This document shows, in pieces, positions 1 through 12,200 of a stretch of 64,000 nucleotides of DNA (its first letter is position 1; each line of letters starts with the position of its first letter). The translations under genes and the position numbers were made by a program. The DNA is from Kappaphycus alvarezii (taxonomy: Eukaryota > Rhodophyta > Florideophyceae > Gigartinales > Solieriaceae): assembly GCA_002205965.3 (NCBI GenBank), contig NADL03000682.1:682001-746000 (forward strand), written 5' to 3'. The notes under the pieces are model-generated. The model worked only from the letters and a program-made list of their open reading frames with translations. It was not told the DNA's origin and made no database searches.

Positions 1-1493
1 AAAGGCTCCCAGGAGTTTCTTCCCTACTCAACTGTCTTGCAAGAAGACATGAGGCTGAGGTCTCCAACGGAGATTACATGGAATCTGAGCGCACTAACAT
101 ACTCTACAAATATCGTACCCTGAAGGAAATGAAATTCTAAATGCAGTACATGAACCACAATCCTTCGCAGAATATTGTAATATTCCGCAATGGGCCGAGG
201 CTATTGAAAAGGAGTACAACGCAATAATTAAGGGAAAACATGGACCTATGTACCCCGGAACACTGAGGTAGTCCCATTGCAGATCAAATGAATTTTCAAG
301 GCTATGCCTCTAGGCTTCACATGGAACCAGTATAAAGCAAAGCCAAGCTGTACTCGAAGAGGGGAGCGCCAACGAGCATATGTCGAATTACACTCGGAAA
401 TAATTTATGCCCTCTTTTTATCCCATGAGACTATTCGTATCCTGTTCTCTGTAGCTGCTGCCAATAAACCTATACTGGAAGAAGGCGATATTTCCAACGC
501 GTATCTACACAGAACACTTGATGTACCGATATAAATGGAACGACCTACATATTCTTCCAGTCAGGTGGCTAGACACGGGCACATTTACAAATTAGAAAAA
601 TCCATCAATAGGGCGAAACTGGCAGTTCATATCTACAGTTCATTTCTCCAAAATAAACTTATCAATTGGGGATTAAAACCTCCGACTATGACAACCTTAT
701 ATAATTTTAACGTGTGAATGCAGAATTCATGGCCCTAGCAGTTGTAGTGGATTGTATGTCCTTTCCTACGAATTCCAAAGTTCTATAACAGAACTTACGA
801 GACTTTTTGTCCTCAATTTTTGACATCAAATTCTTTGGTTAGCTTAAATTCTTCATTGGATGGACAGTATCTTCCTTGGCTCTTCAATTACATTTACCGA
901 CGAAACGCCACATGGAGATAGGGAAGAGACTTTTTCGATACCTTAACGTTACTAGCCACCCTGAAATGCACTTTAGTAGCGCATTCGGGATAAAAGCAGA
1001 CTCAATTGTTGCTTACGCTGACGCCTACTGGGGCGATGCGTAAATATCACGCTATCAATCACCGGATTTATAGTCGACACCAACGAATCACAAATATATT
1101 GGAAGCTGAAATTACAGCCTGTTATCGCGAACAAGTCTGGGGAATTTGAATACGTCGCACTCGCAGCATGCGGAAAAGAGATTTTCTGGATAAAGAACCT
1201 CTTTTTGGGAAATGTGCCACCAAATCACTTGCTCTTAGGGACAGCATTTCTGCTCAACAGTATTCAAAACGCACTGCACAGTGGCCATCTCAATGGCAAT
1301 GGTAGATCATATGACGCCTAAGAAGAAGCACATTGACCTTAGGTTACATAAGGTTAAGGAACTTATTCTTGACGCCAGGGTCAAGTTGCATCACTTCCCT
1401 TCCAACTGGAATAAAACAGATCTACTAACAAAGTCAGATACGAGAGACAAATTGAGCCGAATTATTCGCTTAAGGCACCTGGATATCTATTAG
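1..1493 (+). mobile_element. Ty1/copia fossil, 3' half (RT and RNase H)
   Basis: Relic of a copia-type polyprotein entering from the left edge of the window. Around 165-230 the translation resembles the segment before copia reverse transcriptase (WAEAIEKEYNAIIKGK). Around 480-640 it resembles the RT palm and the end of the first RT block. Around 1140-1200 an RNase H block reads EYVALAACGKEIFWIKNLF, and 1300-1440 matches the end of copia RNase H (HIDLRLHKVKELI, then LHHFPSNWNKTDLLTK). This order is the end of a copia pol. The element is old and broken in many places. A 3' LTR could follow from about 1500, but its partner lies outside the window, so none is called. Confidence 0.8.
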
Positions 1494-4400
1494 GTTATCA
1501 AACTTGTTAGTATATGCAATGAGTCAAGTTAGAATCTTTATGAATTGCAGGGCAGAAAGTAACATAATATGCAGCAGTAGACTAAAGAAAAAGTAGCAAC
1601 AGCAGCAGAGTTCAATATTTGTAGCAGCAGCAGAGAGAAAACCTGCAACCGACACACTTATTTTACTTTGAAAAGATGTTTCTGTATCTTCTAATATTGA
1701 AACAGACAAAATGCAAAAAACAGCAGAAGAAGCTGAGTACCGCAACCAAAACAGACGAATCGTCGTTCTGAGGGGGCTTGTAAACATATAATTATTACAG
1801 TACAAAGCGAAAGAACAAATAATCTTGTGAGTTGCATTATTATCCTGGGTTGCATTTTTTTATGAGAATAATTTACTGAATCTTCGAAAGTCAATGTGCA
1901 TTACTCTCCTAGTCAGTCTACAGTATTGTATTGTATGAATAAAACGGAACTGTCCTGAAACACTTACTGCCTCGATGACATTCTTCTCTTTCTGCAATAC
2001 TTGCGCAGGAGCGAGATAATGTTGTCACGACGTTTAGGTTATTTTTATGTCTCTCGATTGAAAAAGAAGCTCGAAATCCAGTTGCTGAACCACTACAATG
2101 GCTTCACGGCACCAAATTCGATAAAAATGCAATAGGGCATACCGACGCCATGAGTTTCTTCGACTTTCCTTTGTAAAACACTTGGCGTCTTTCTGAAATG
2201 AAGTGCGAAACTCAAACCTGATGGCATCAAGGCAGAGATAAACTTGAAACTGAAAAGGTGAGATTCCTTCATCTCGAGTTCTGCCGGAGATAACGTTGCT
2301 CCAATATACATCTCTACTTTAGAGGGTTTTCACCCGGATGAATATGTACTGCAAAGCGGCGTCGTATGCTACTTCACAGTAAAGACAATGGGTATGAAAG
2401 GGTAAAAATGGCGTCAGCTGGAAAAGATACCACCAACTATCGTGGATGAGAGTTATTGCAAGGGACTAAAGTGCTGCAGTAGAAGCTGTCCGAAAATGTC
2501 GAGCAGTGATATCGAAGGAAGAATAATTGCTCCAGCAACCAAATCTGGAGTAGGTGCTACGACCTCGCATGGAGGGTAGAGAGCTGATTGAAGCGTTGTA
2601 GTTCAAAGTTGGCTAGTAGCTTTCCTTCCGTACCATGGAGGAATCAATTTATTCAACTCATATTTACTTTTCTCTCTGTCTAAAAGCGAGATAAAACATC
2701 CAAAACTACCAGAAAAGGAAGAACAAACTTCATGTGAGCACAGCGAAATAAAAAATGGTACTTCAAAAAAAAACTAAATAAATGTACCTCTCAAAAACTT
2801 CAACATCTACACAAGAGTCGAACAGTAACTTCAAAACACTAGAAATACTCATGTATTTCCCACAAATATTCCTGAGATTCTCATTTTTTCTTAATATTAA
2901 CTGCTTGAAATCCAACTAATCTAATTCCCCCCTATCGGACCCATGGTATCGTCTATTTTGTCAATATAATCCGTTCTCCGCCCTCATTTGCCACCTATTC
3001 CGCCCTACTCTTCTTCACTTCCGGAACCCTGTAACTTTACTACTTAATTTACGGACTAGGATCCACTGAACTCCTCCTCTTCTATTTTTTCAACGAGTTC
3101 CGGAGTAATCTACCCGTTGAAGCACTCGCTTGCCTAAAACTTCTTTTCACGGTTCTATTTCGCTAATTACTTTGATTCGACCTCTACCAGCTGAAGTGCA
3201 AGGAGCTCCGTCAGTCGCTGCCTATTCGAGCGGCGGCAGTAGTACTTTACGTCGGTTGAAGCCTAAGTGAAAAAGGGGAGACGGTGATAGGGCGAGAATG
3301 ACGAAAGTTGGTAATGGGGCGAGAATGGTTTTGTAAGTGTACTTCCGCTGCTGAAGGAGCGGCAAATTTTCAAATTTTTTGTTTTTGAAGTATCTTTCAT
3401 ACCTGTTTGGCAATAATAGACCAATTTAAGTGAAGTCAAAAGGCCCAGATTGTCAAGAATGCAAAATAGAGAAAGAAGGAAAAATCGGTTTTGTTGTGAT
3501 GGTTAGTGAAAATTGCCTTGAAAATGATGATTTATTACGGAAAGCACGTGTATAAGTATTGATTAGACGAAAAGATATTTCGCTGTGAAGAATATCACAT
3601 AAATAGAGAATTATAAAGGAATTAATGTCAAAAGAAGATTATCGCTTATTAAGAGAAAAATGAATAAGAGAGAATAAAAAAAGTCAACTTTCGTCTCGTA
3701 AAAGAAAAAATGACCGGAAAAAAGAAAAAAAGTGAAGAAGGAACAAAATGAAAAATAATTTCTGCACGTAGAGAGAATATCTTGATTTTCTGGTTTGACA
3801 GGAGACGTATAGAATGTATAACGAAGTCCTCACTCAAACGCACCCCAAAAAGAAAGTCAACGCTTTATGCTGCGTGTCCGATGTAAATTCCCCTGGCCGC
3901 CTCCTAAACTGAATTGGACGCCTTCCCGACCTCCTGTTGTTTATGCTTATTTAACTTTGCTTAGTTCTTAAGGAAAAAAAAACTCACTTCAAAAAATTGC
4001 CCTGCTTTCCAAGTTGTAAACTACGAGAACAATTACCCGCTACCAGAATGATTTCGCAAATAATTTGCCAATCAAAATTGTTGCCGATCCACTGGAACAA
4101 AAAATGAGCACGAGCTGCGAATTTTCCGGTTATTTTCTATGTGCAAAAGAGATTTTAGCTTCTAAATGTCTTCAGGATGGTAAATTTAATTCTTTTAAGG
4201 GTTTGAATAGAAATAATTACCAGAAACCTAGGAAATACAGAACTCATTGTGGCATACTTGTCATTTTGCGGGCTTTCTAACGATTATGGCGTATTATTGC
4301 TTATTTCAAGGATTTCGACCTGACTAAACTTGGCATTGTGATACTTACTGAGTTTATACAAAGAAGTTATAAGTATTTAGGTTTACTCAAGCGCACTGCA

Positions 4401-5552
4401 ATAAATATGATTGGTATCATATGCTTATGTGTAAAATTAGCGTTATATCTCTATAAATATTTTAAAAAGTTATCAACGGTCCAGATGCCATACTTTCTGC
4501 TTATTATCTCGCTTTGCCATTTTTGGATACATATAAGAACTCCCCGGTCCCCGATTTCTCCCCTTCATTCCTAGAAACCCTTTCTGTCCGCCCAAAACCT
4601 GGTTCCTTGAGATCAATTTCCCCTGGATCGTAGCCGATGCTATCTCTCGAAAACAAAAACCCATCTAAAGTTTCTTTTCTTTGAAAAAAGCAAATTATGA
4701 CGTGTCAGAAACAAAGCTAAGAAGGGCGATTAATTTTTTTCCTTTTTTGATCGTTATAAGAGGCGATGATTCATGTAGAATCGCAGAATGAGTACAAAGG
4801 GTCCTAAAGGAGTGAACTGATACTAAAACTCTTGCTGCTTTATAAAAAGCACTTCTAGAAGTACGTAGAACGTATTTCATTTACTGCTTATTCACCGTAT
4901 ACTGAGAAAGCGTCGAATTGAGTCAAAAGAGAATATACACAAAGCACATCTCAAAATCTGTAAACTATCTCACCTTCAAATCTGCTATTTTTTGGGTATC
5001 GGAAGGTTTACCACGCTTCAAACGTAATGTAGAGATCTGAATTGATATAGAGTATTCAAGGAAATTGCATATTGTCATCACATGATGAGTCCAGCTGCAA
5101 GGTTCCTGACACACAAGATTAGTTGAATGCGGTTCATTGACTGACAATGCCGACTGCACCGACACTAAACTAAGTCTTTAACAACAAAAGCTGCCTGTAG
5201 TGTCTGCTTCCAATTTATTATTTAGATATTATTTTTATTTACAATAAGACGGGATACATAATTGTCAAACGAACACCTCCGAGCACCCAAGAGATACCTC
5301 AACATCTGAAAAGCAGTACTTTCGTTTCAAGAGCTATTGGGTGCAAAACCCCAGATATTTGAGTTTCCTGTTCAACTTCTACTTTAGTGCACGTGCTAGA
5401 GCTCCGTATATGATGATATGTGACATTAAGCATGAAATTACTTCAGCGCTTATTGTTACGAAAAAAGTGCTTCATACAGGATCAAGAAATGGTATACTAA
5501 CTTCTCCTGATAATTATTGACAGCAAAAATGCTAGCGAAGTGACACGTATCT
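1494..5552. other. intergenic, no supportable gene
   Basis: About 4 kb of AT-rich sequence. Open frames here are short (under 95 codons), overlap on both strands and show no family resemblance. 1500-1990 may include the LTR of the preceding copia fossil, because an AATAAA-like signal lies near 1938, but no second copy is present to prove it. No tRNA, microsatellite or inverted-repeat element was recognised. Confidence 0.5.
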
Positions 5553-5790
5553 TCAATTTACAATGTTGCAGAGAAGCCTGCGGAGGGTATGCAGGAATAA
5601 ACTTCGAATGCGAACGACAGGTGGTGCCTGTCGCGCATGCATTACTTGGACACTAAACGAAAAACTAGTAATGAAGTCGCGTAGCTCCTGTTGAGAAGAG
5701 GAACCGCGAAGGGAAGCAGCGAAGGAAGCAATGCGGCAAGAAAATGTTAGGATAGTGCTATTCTTACAGTTGGTGGGCGAAAGCACAAAC
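5553..5790 (-). pseudogene. LINE-D C-terminal relic
   Basis: On the minus strand this encodes a fragment with RIASFAASLRGSSSQQEL and then RDFITSFSFSVQVMHARQ. It is closely related in DNA and protein to the longer relic at 46286-46713. That relic continues upstream into text typical of the extreme C terminus of restriction-like-endonuclease LINEs (a tyrosine-rich segment, then IDIYGALGDDGKAFFRRLAS). The fragment is 5'-truncated and has no reverse transcriptase. It is assigned to a LINE family separate from LINE-A and LINE-B by its sequence. Assignment to a LINE is inference from the C-terminal pattern, because no catalytic motif survives. Confidence 0.5.
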
Positions 5791-6309
5791 AGATTGCGTC
5801 ATCTTTCGTAATGCATTTTCTTGGACTAGACTACTAAAAATTTACACGTATGCCTGTGATGGGTGATATATGATGAATATACATTGCAGTGTGATCAACC
5901 ATTTAGAGGGCGCATAAATCCATAATAAGGAGGCACATGTGTACTAACAGAGTTGAGTTTGCTGACTACCTGAGTTGGTGATATGCTTTAATCTTTACGT
6001 AGTACGTTCCTCCTGACTACTGAATATGGAGTAGAAAGTATGGAAAAGTGGGCATATTTTAGAATAAGTAGAACTATCTCGCAATCAATCTGCTAGTTAA
6101 TTAGTCTTGATGATAAATGAAGAAAAAAAGAGCAAAAATATCAAACGTAGCCTGCGCGAAAAGGTTAAGGGCCTAGAGCCTATGAACTCTACCAACTGAT
6201 TTCTGTCGTTTCATTTATCTTATACCTTTATATGTCTACTGTCTCAATCGTTCACCGATCCGTATTCCTTCTTTGTTTATTCATTTCCGTTCTTCATGTA
6301 ATCGAGTAC
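5791..6309. other. intergenic, nothing recognised
   Basis: AT-rich stretch between the LINE-D relic and the next copia fossil. No coding frame, RNA gene or repeat end could be supported. Confidence 0.4.
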
Positions 6310-8548
6310 ACGTTGGTACAAGTTTGAGGACAAAGGCGGTAGGGATTTCAATCTTTGGGAAGGACAGACGGAATCCGTGCTAGAGGCGAAGGAAGTGTTA
6401 TTGGTTGTGTCGGAGGATTTCCTTCAGGGTGGTAAGCGGGACAAATCAGAGCAGATAAAGACAGCTGTTGCTAAGGCACGTGCTACTATCATGCCCATAT
6501 TGTGCGAAAGCCGCATGAAACTAGTCCTTTCATTCAAAAAAGAACCCTACCAAATGTAATAGAAGCTCAAATTACGGTATGAAATCACTAATTTGGCTGC
6601 AAAAGTGTAATTACAGTCTCAGTTGATGAAGCAGTCCAATGCCGGCCAAAATATGCAGTAGTACATCTCTCGCTTTGAGGAAGCGTTTAATCTCCTTTTT
6701 ACAATGGGCAGACCAATGGACTCAGACATGCAATTAACTATGTTTCTTGTATCTTTTGGACTGAAAAGCGAATCTGTGTTGAAGCACCGAATCGCATTGC
6801 TGCAAGTGTTGTTAGGAAACTATCATGAGAGAAATCAACTGCTTAATACTACTAGAGTATGATGAGAACGCTTGGAACAGAGTCCGAAGGGAGGGAGTCG
6901 TGCTTAATACCAGTCGATCGTCCAAGGCTCTACTAGCTCCGCAGCGCGGTGAGAAACGGAGAAACCGCGACAATTGAAGGTGCTTTAAATGTGGGAAGAT
7001 CGGCCACGTTACCAGAAATTGTTGTTCTCAAAAGCCCTCTCTGCAGAGGAGAAATACGAGCAGCCAAAGTGGTACTACTAACTATAATAGTATGATCATG
7101 TCTGCCCAGCAAGAATCGGATGATGTAGTACAAATTTTTGATTCCAGTGCATATGATCACATGGTCAATAGGAAATAGTTTATGATCAGAGCTGTCGATC
7201 TACGCCCCCAAACAGATTTTAATTGGGACGGATCTACCGTCGAAGCGACAAGGATGGGAAATGTTATCATAGAAGCTGAGCTAAATAAAATCGAGGGAAT
7301 ACAAGATAGTGTTATTTATGAAGTACTATCTGTTCCACAACTGCATGTTTGTTTACTGTCAAGTTCGGCTCTGTACAGAGCTGGGCACAAAGTTACGTTC
7401 GTTGATGATCACTGTATCGTCACGAAGGGTGTAACTATGTCACTACAAGGCCGCTTGAAAGACGGGATATATTTAGTGAATGGTAGAATGCGACGGGAAA
7501 ATGGCCCGGCTTCTTCAAAAGCACAGCACAGTACTGCACATTTTGCTACTATGAAAAACGAAGCTATGAGCGACTTGGTCATACACACATGAGAGGAATC
7601 AAGGACCTAGCGCGGAAAAGCGCAATCATTGGATTGGATCTACAAGTCTCTAGTGAAATATGTAAACAATTTGAAGCTTGTCGTAAGGTAAAGGAACAAA
7701 AACTATCACTTTGCACAAGAAATGTCAGGTCAGCAAAGGTCGGGGGTATAAGACGTAGTGATATGTCTAGAAATATTGCAATAACATAACTGGGAAGATC
7801 CAACTACTACGTCACTTTCATTGACGAGTGTCCTGGATATGTGTATTTGTAGTGCCAATCGCTAAGAAAAGTGTTGTTGCAGCTGCGTTTCAATGATTTT
7901 ACATATTGTTTGAGCTTAAGCACGACTGCTCAATTAAGAAGATTTATTGTGATGGAGATGGTGAGTATGAAGCACTGGAGAGATACCTCGAAGAACATGG
8001 AATCGATATGCACGACCGCCCCTGTACTTTCTAGAGTTAAATGGAATCGCAGAGTGGACAAATCCAACGCTGATAGGTAGCACCAGAGCAATTATCTATC
8101 ATGGAAAATGCCCATAGAATTTTTGGCAGAGGTATTAGCCCATGCAGCAGACATCTGCAACCGTTGTTTTTGCTCCGATGCGCATCGGAAGACATCATAT
8201 AAGGTTTTAATTGGCAAAAAGCCGGAATAGACCATCTGGGAGTTTTTGGGAGTATGGCATGTCTCCAAGTGTGTTGTAATCTGTGCAAAGCTCATTTGCG
8301 TTTTCTTGGAATATGAATTGCGTTACCGTGTGATGCCGCTTTGAATGTCTGTGCGTTTATTTCCCGTGACAATGTGCCCCTATGCACATCGGAAGACATC
8401 ATATAAGGTTTTAATTGGCAAAAGGCCGGGAATAGATCATCTGGGAGTTTTTGGGTGTATAGCATGTCTCCACGTGCCAAAGAAGCTTCGCAAAAAATGG
8501 ATACCAAAATGAAGGAAAGGAGTGATTATAGGATGTTATGATAACAGA
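6310..8548 (+). mobile_element. Ty1/copia fossil (gag to integrase)
   Basis: Decayed copia element in plus orientation, with domains in the expected order. Gag-like text runs from 6310 to 6960, including the SRFEEAFNLLFTMGRPMDSD region. A zinc knuckle CX2CX4HX4C (CFKCGKIGHVTRNC) lies near 6974-7020. Protease and its downstream linker span about 7130-7490, with LSVPQLHVCLLSSSALYRAG as the diagnostic copia stretch. A pre-integrase region follows at 7560-7790, and integrase-core text from 7800 to 8540. It ends inside integrase, where LINE-derived sequence begins, so RT and RNase H are absent here. It is broken many times and old. It is not the same insertion as the fossil at 1-1493, because the domain order would be wrong. 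Confidence 0.8.
8178..8482 (+). repeat. short direct duplication inside the copia fossil
   Basis: A segment of roughly 95 bp at about 8178-8274 recurs at about 8386-8482 with a few differences. Both copies encode the conserved post-core integrase text around RKTSYKVLIGK. The copies lie 208 bp apart. The divergence suggests a duplication that happened well before the present. Confidence 0.75.
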
Positions 8549-8571
8549 CCGTACAAGGCATAGTCAGGAAA

Positions 8572-8625
8572 CTCCAGTGCCCTCACGGCCACGTGAAAAG
8601 GATCGTGGCCGTGAAGGCACTGGAG
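8572..8625. repeat. 22-bp inverted repeat (hairpin)
   Basis: Arms 8572-8593 and 8604-8625 are reverse complements with one mismatch and a 10-bp loop. The arms begin CTCCAGTGCC and end GGCACTGGAG. Both arms derive from LINE-A coding sequence, so the hairpin is a by-product of insertion and not a terminator or regulatory site. Confidence 0.9.
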
Positions 8626-8850
8626 ATGTAAGGAAATTTTCTTGGGTTTTGATGCAAAGGCACGCTTCAGCAGCCGTCATATCCAATGCGGCCTGCTTGA
8701 TGGCTGGCCTGAGGGTTGCATTTTAGGGAGCGTTGTCCCTTCCCCATTACGGTGTCGGTATACCCTTTTCGAGTCGATTGTGGTTGTCTGGAAAACCATG
8801 GGATAGATCGGATATACCTTCGAAGAGTAAAAGACCCAAGCGTTCCCCCC
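8572..8850 (+). mobile_element. LINE-A 3' tail with inverted 5' end
   Basis: 8604-8850 matches the last codons and 3' UTR of LINE-A (compare 23236-23475): VMSNAACLMAGL-type ending, stop codon, then the tail with ATGGGATAGATCGGATATA, a GTAAAA block and a run of C. Immediately upstream, 8572-8593 is the reverse complement of 8604-8625 (22 bp, one mismatch), separated by 10 bp. The upstream arm is therefore LINE-A sequence in the opposite orientation. This is the signature of 5' inversion during target-primed reverse transcription. No target-site duplication was found. Confidence 0.8.
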
Positions 8851-8852
8851 TC

Positions 8853-8938
8853 AATGGAATTCATCTTGCCGCCCGGACGACAGGCTCCCATTCAGTCGAT
8901 TTTGCTCCAACCCTCCATCGCAAAAGACACTGACTGAC
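8853..8938 (+). pseudogene. LINE-A copy 1, left fragment
   Basis: One frame reads SCRPDDRLPFSRFCSNPPSQ and then KTLTD, matching LINE-A copy 3 (SCRPSERIPFSNFCSSNPPS) just upstream of the endonuclease zinc finger. The copy continues at 14087 after the copia insertion. ACTGAC occurs on both sides of the copia element (8933-8938 and 14087-14092), marking the target. The 5' part of this LINE copy is missing. Confidence 0.8.
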
Positions 8939-9256
8939 TAACAATAGTCTGAACAATCACACAGAAAGTGAGTATTACGGTACTTCAAGAAGCTGCGACA
9001 AAAGGACAAAAGCACTCTCGGGCAAGTCTCAGCCTTCCGAATTTACAGAGACAGTAAAAAGAGTTCATATTTGTACTAGAGGGAAAATGCCTACAGTGAG
9101 TAAAGCAAACATGAATACAGATGCACCAACTTGTACACGAAATCGTCAAAGTGCAGCAGAGAAAGAAAATAATCTTAATCCAGGTGAACGGTCGTCTCAG
9201 AACTCAAAAGGATATAGAAACACAATCAATGAAAAATGCAGGAGGTCATATTATCA
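8939..9256 (-). repeat. 3' LTR of copia element 1
   Basis: 318 bp, about 98% identical by eye to 13766-14084. Read on the minus strand it begins TGATAATATG and ends TTGTTA, so its ends are TG..TA and not the usual TG..CA. A purine-rich tract (minus strand of 9257-9272) abuts its 5' end as the plus-strand primer site. Confidence 0.93.
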
Positions 9257-9272
9257 CTACTCCTTCTCTTTT
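9257..9272 (-). other. polypurine tract of copia element 1
   Basis: On the minus strand this reads as an unbroken purine run of AAAAGAGAAGGA followed by GTAG, directly before the 3' LTR. Its position and composition fit the plus-strand primer of an LTR retrotransposon. Confidence 0.65.
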
Positions 9273-12200
9273 CTAACCAAGGTACTTCTGAGTAGACTTG
9301 GTTTCGGCGACATCTTCAAAGGAGATGTTGAGTCTTCCAGTGAAGAGGGTTAGATGTAAAGCTTCCGTCAAAGGCGAGTCTTTCTTTGTGAGCACATCGG
9401 CTAGATTCATCTTGCCAGGTATCCAGGTGATACGATCAACATTTCCAGATTGAAACTCATACCTGATACCTGCGACATCATCTCTAATAGACCTATCTAT
9501 AGAGTTACGTTGTGTTGGTAAGGATGTAAATAGATCCTTACTGTCAACACAAAGATGAACCTTAATGTTCAATATTAGAATCTCAGATAAAGCATGAGCA
9601 ATTCCTTTAGCCTCATCAATAGCTTCAGAAGAGGCCAGAATTTCAGCAGCAGGTACCGACTTGACAGGTCTCTTAGACTTATGAGAAATCCACGATTAAC
9701 AGTGGAATATAGAGTTATGAGCGAGATCACCTACCAATAGTCCAGCAATGACACCAAGCTGCCCATATGTATCGGAACGAGAAGCATCTGCAAATGTGAG
9801 CAGAGACAGCTCATATTCCTTATTATCAGTTGGGCGCGAATAGCCAATAGAAGTCCCAAGCTTCTGCAGCTTGCGTACAACGTAGCGCTGTTCCACAAGG
9901 TCAAATACACGTGTACTGGGAGCATTCTGTTGCAAATATGACGCATAGAATGAACAGAAGGGAGAAGCAGCAGTACCGATCCAGCCAAGAGAGCTGTTCG
10001 TAGACGCGAAGAAGGACCTTTCTAGTTCGTTCAATTGCTCGTTGGGGAGCTTACGGCGTTGGCGTGTCAGGGAATGCTCAGTCAGAGCACTGAGCTTGTC
10101 ATCAGCATCAGTGCGGATAGTAAAGTCTTCATCTTGAATATTATTGATACCAAAGAAGCCTAGAGCACCAGGACCACTCGATATAGTACCCAACTTGAAT
10201 GACCTATTGAAATTCTCAAGAAAGGACTTCGCATTGTTATTTTCACCAGCCGCCAAGATGTTGTCAACAATCTTTGCAACGACAAGTACAAGATTTCCAT
10301 CAGCATGCTTGTAGAAGAGCTGCGGGATCTGCTGACACTGCACCAAACCAAGACTTAGAAAGCACTCGCCAGACTTCATCTGCTATTTGGCATTCGCATT
10401 TACAAGCCCATATGCAGCAGTAAGCAAAAGCCACAAATGCGTCGATCGCATCTTGCTCTCACGAGGAGACTTGACGTACATATCACGAGCAGCAATTACA
10501 GTCTGAAGGAAAGCTGTTTTAACATCCGCCTTGAACAATTTACACCCAAACAATGAGGCTATTGATTCCACAATCCTCAGTCCAGTCGGTGGACACGTGG
10601 TACAATCTGATGTCAAATGGTCTTTCAAGTCATCTTCGTTGCTATGGGGTGCTATTCGAGCTTTAAGCTTTAGAGAGCCATCATCGTTCTTTTTAACCTT
10701 ATACAATACATGGATGTTCACTATATTGGCATTGCTCCGCACGCCAGAATAGGGAACAACTTTGACAGTTTTGAGAAAGCTAGTCTCCTCGGTGTCGTAC
10801 GACTTGTTGAGGGTGTACTGCTCGAGCCCCTGAGCTTGATGCTTCATGAAGCTCTTGTTTACAAAGTGCTCATTCAGGAGCTTCAGGTCATTAGGCTCCT
10901 CGTCAACGACACATGGCACATTTGACTGACTAGATACAGTCTGTGAAGCATTGGTAGACATAGTGGTACTCCCAAAGTGCCAATTCTCCTCAGAAAGATT
11001 TAGGCGCTCTTGATCTCCGTCGTCATAGTTCACAGTAACGCAACCATCACGGTGCAAGTGTTTGACAGTTCCAGCATGGTGTGCTTGGTCATCAGGCCAG
11101 TACACGAGCACACGATCGCCACGTTTTACAGTGTCTTTCTTAGGTAAACAATTAGAGGTAAGTTTTTTCTCATCACTTAAGTCTGCATCATCATGCGTCG
11201 TCTGAAATGCACTTTCTTTATGTAGATGCTCACCCTTTTCTTCAGGGACCAAGACATCGTCAAGGGTAGTTTCGACCTCATCAATTGCAGTCTGAACTGC
11301 ATTGGCAAAGGAGTCAGTAGGCATAGCAAGACGAATATTTTCCAAGGATACAATGGCACGTTTGCCACCTTTGGCTGGCACTAGTACAGTGCGTGCTTTA
11401 GAGTCCACAGAAAGGACAATCTTCGGCATGGACCAAGTTCCAGTCTTACCATACCAGTCTTAGAGAAGACTTCTATCATATCTCCAGCAGCCACACTAAT
11501 TTCTCGTGTGGACTTCGATTTGAGAATCAGTGCGAGCTTTCGCTTGGCTTGCAGTTTCTCATGAGCTTCTATAACATCATCGGGGATGGCCTGTGAATCA
11601 GCATCGGTCAGTGGCTTCGTGAATCCTTTGGCAAGCTCATATGATGACATAACATCGTTGCCGTAGAGATCATTCGAGATGGCCACTGCGCGACAGGCAT
11701 GTAGGTCAGCAGCGGTGTCGGGTTCGGCATTTATGAGCTTTAGAAAAATGCTCCTCATAATACCGTGCTTGCTTTCGAGAGGATTCTTGCTATGCATGTT
11801 GGGGGTACAAGCCTGAAGGAAATGGAACGTTCATCCATATACTTTTTGAAGCTAGCAGTTGCAAATGCCTTGTCCCCTTAATAGACTCCGGTAACCAAAA
11901 CTGATTTAGCCAACAAGCCTCAAACCCAAATATTACGTCATCAATCGCTGTAGAATTTACTAAATGTGCAGCGGAGAATCTTGTCACCATGTCCATGCAG
12001 TGCAGTAGCAGCACTTCATCGAGATAAAAGTGGTCTATACAGACAACCTCATTAAAATTTCGAGACAGAGAGGATATGGACACCTTCCGGCTGGGCTGCT
12101 GGGGAGCAGTAGCTCAGCATGAGACACAGTTCTCAATCAGCTGATGCACATAATCAGCAACGGTGTCAGACCAAAGATTGTTCCGCTCAAGAAGTGGGCG

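Noticed and set aside
1504-1990. 3' LTR of the first copia fossil
   Set aside because: No second copy in the window and no clear end motif or primer tract.
8572-8625. Hairpin as a transcription terminator
   Set aside because: Both arms derive from LINE-A coding sequence and no T run follows.
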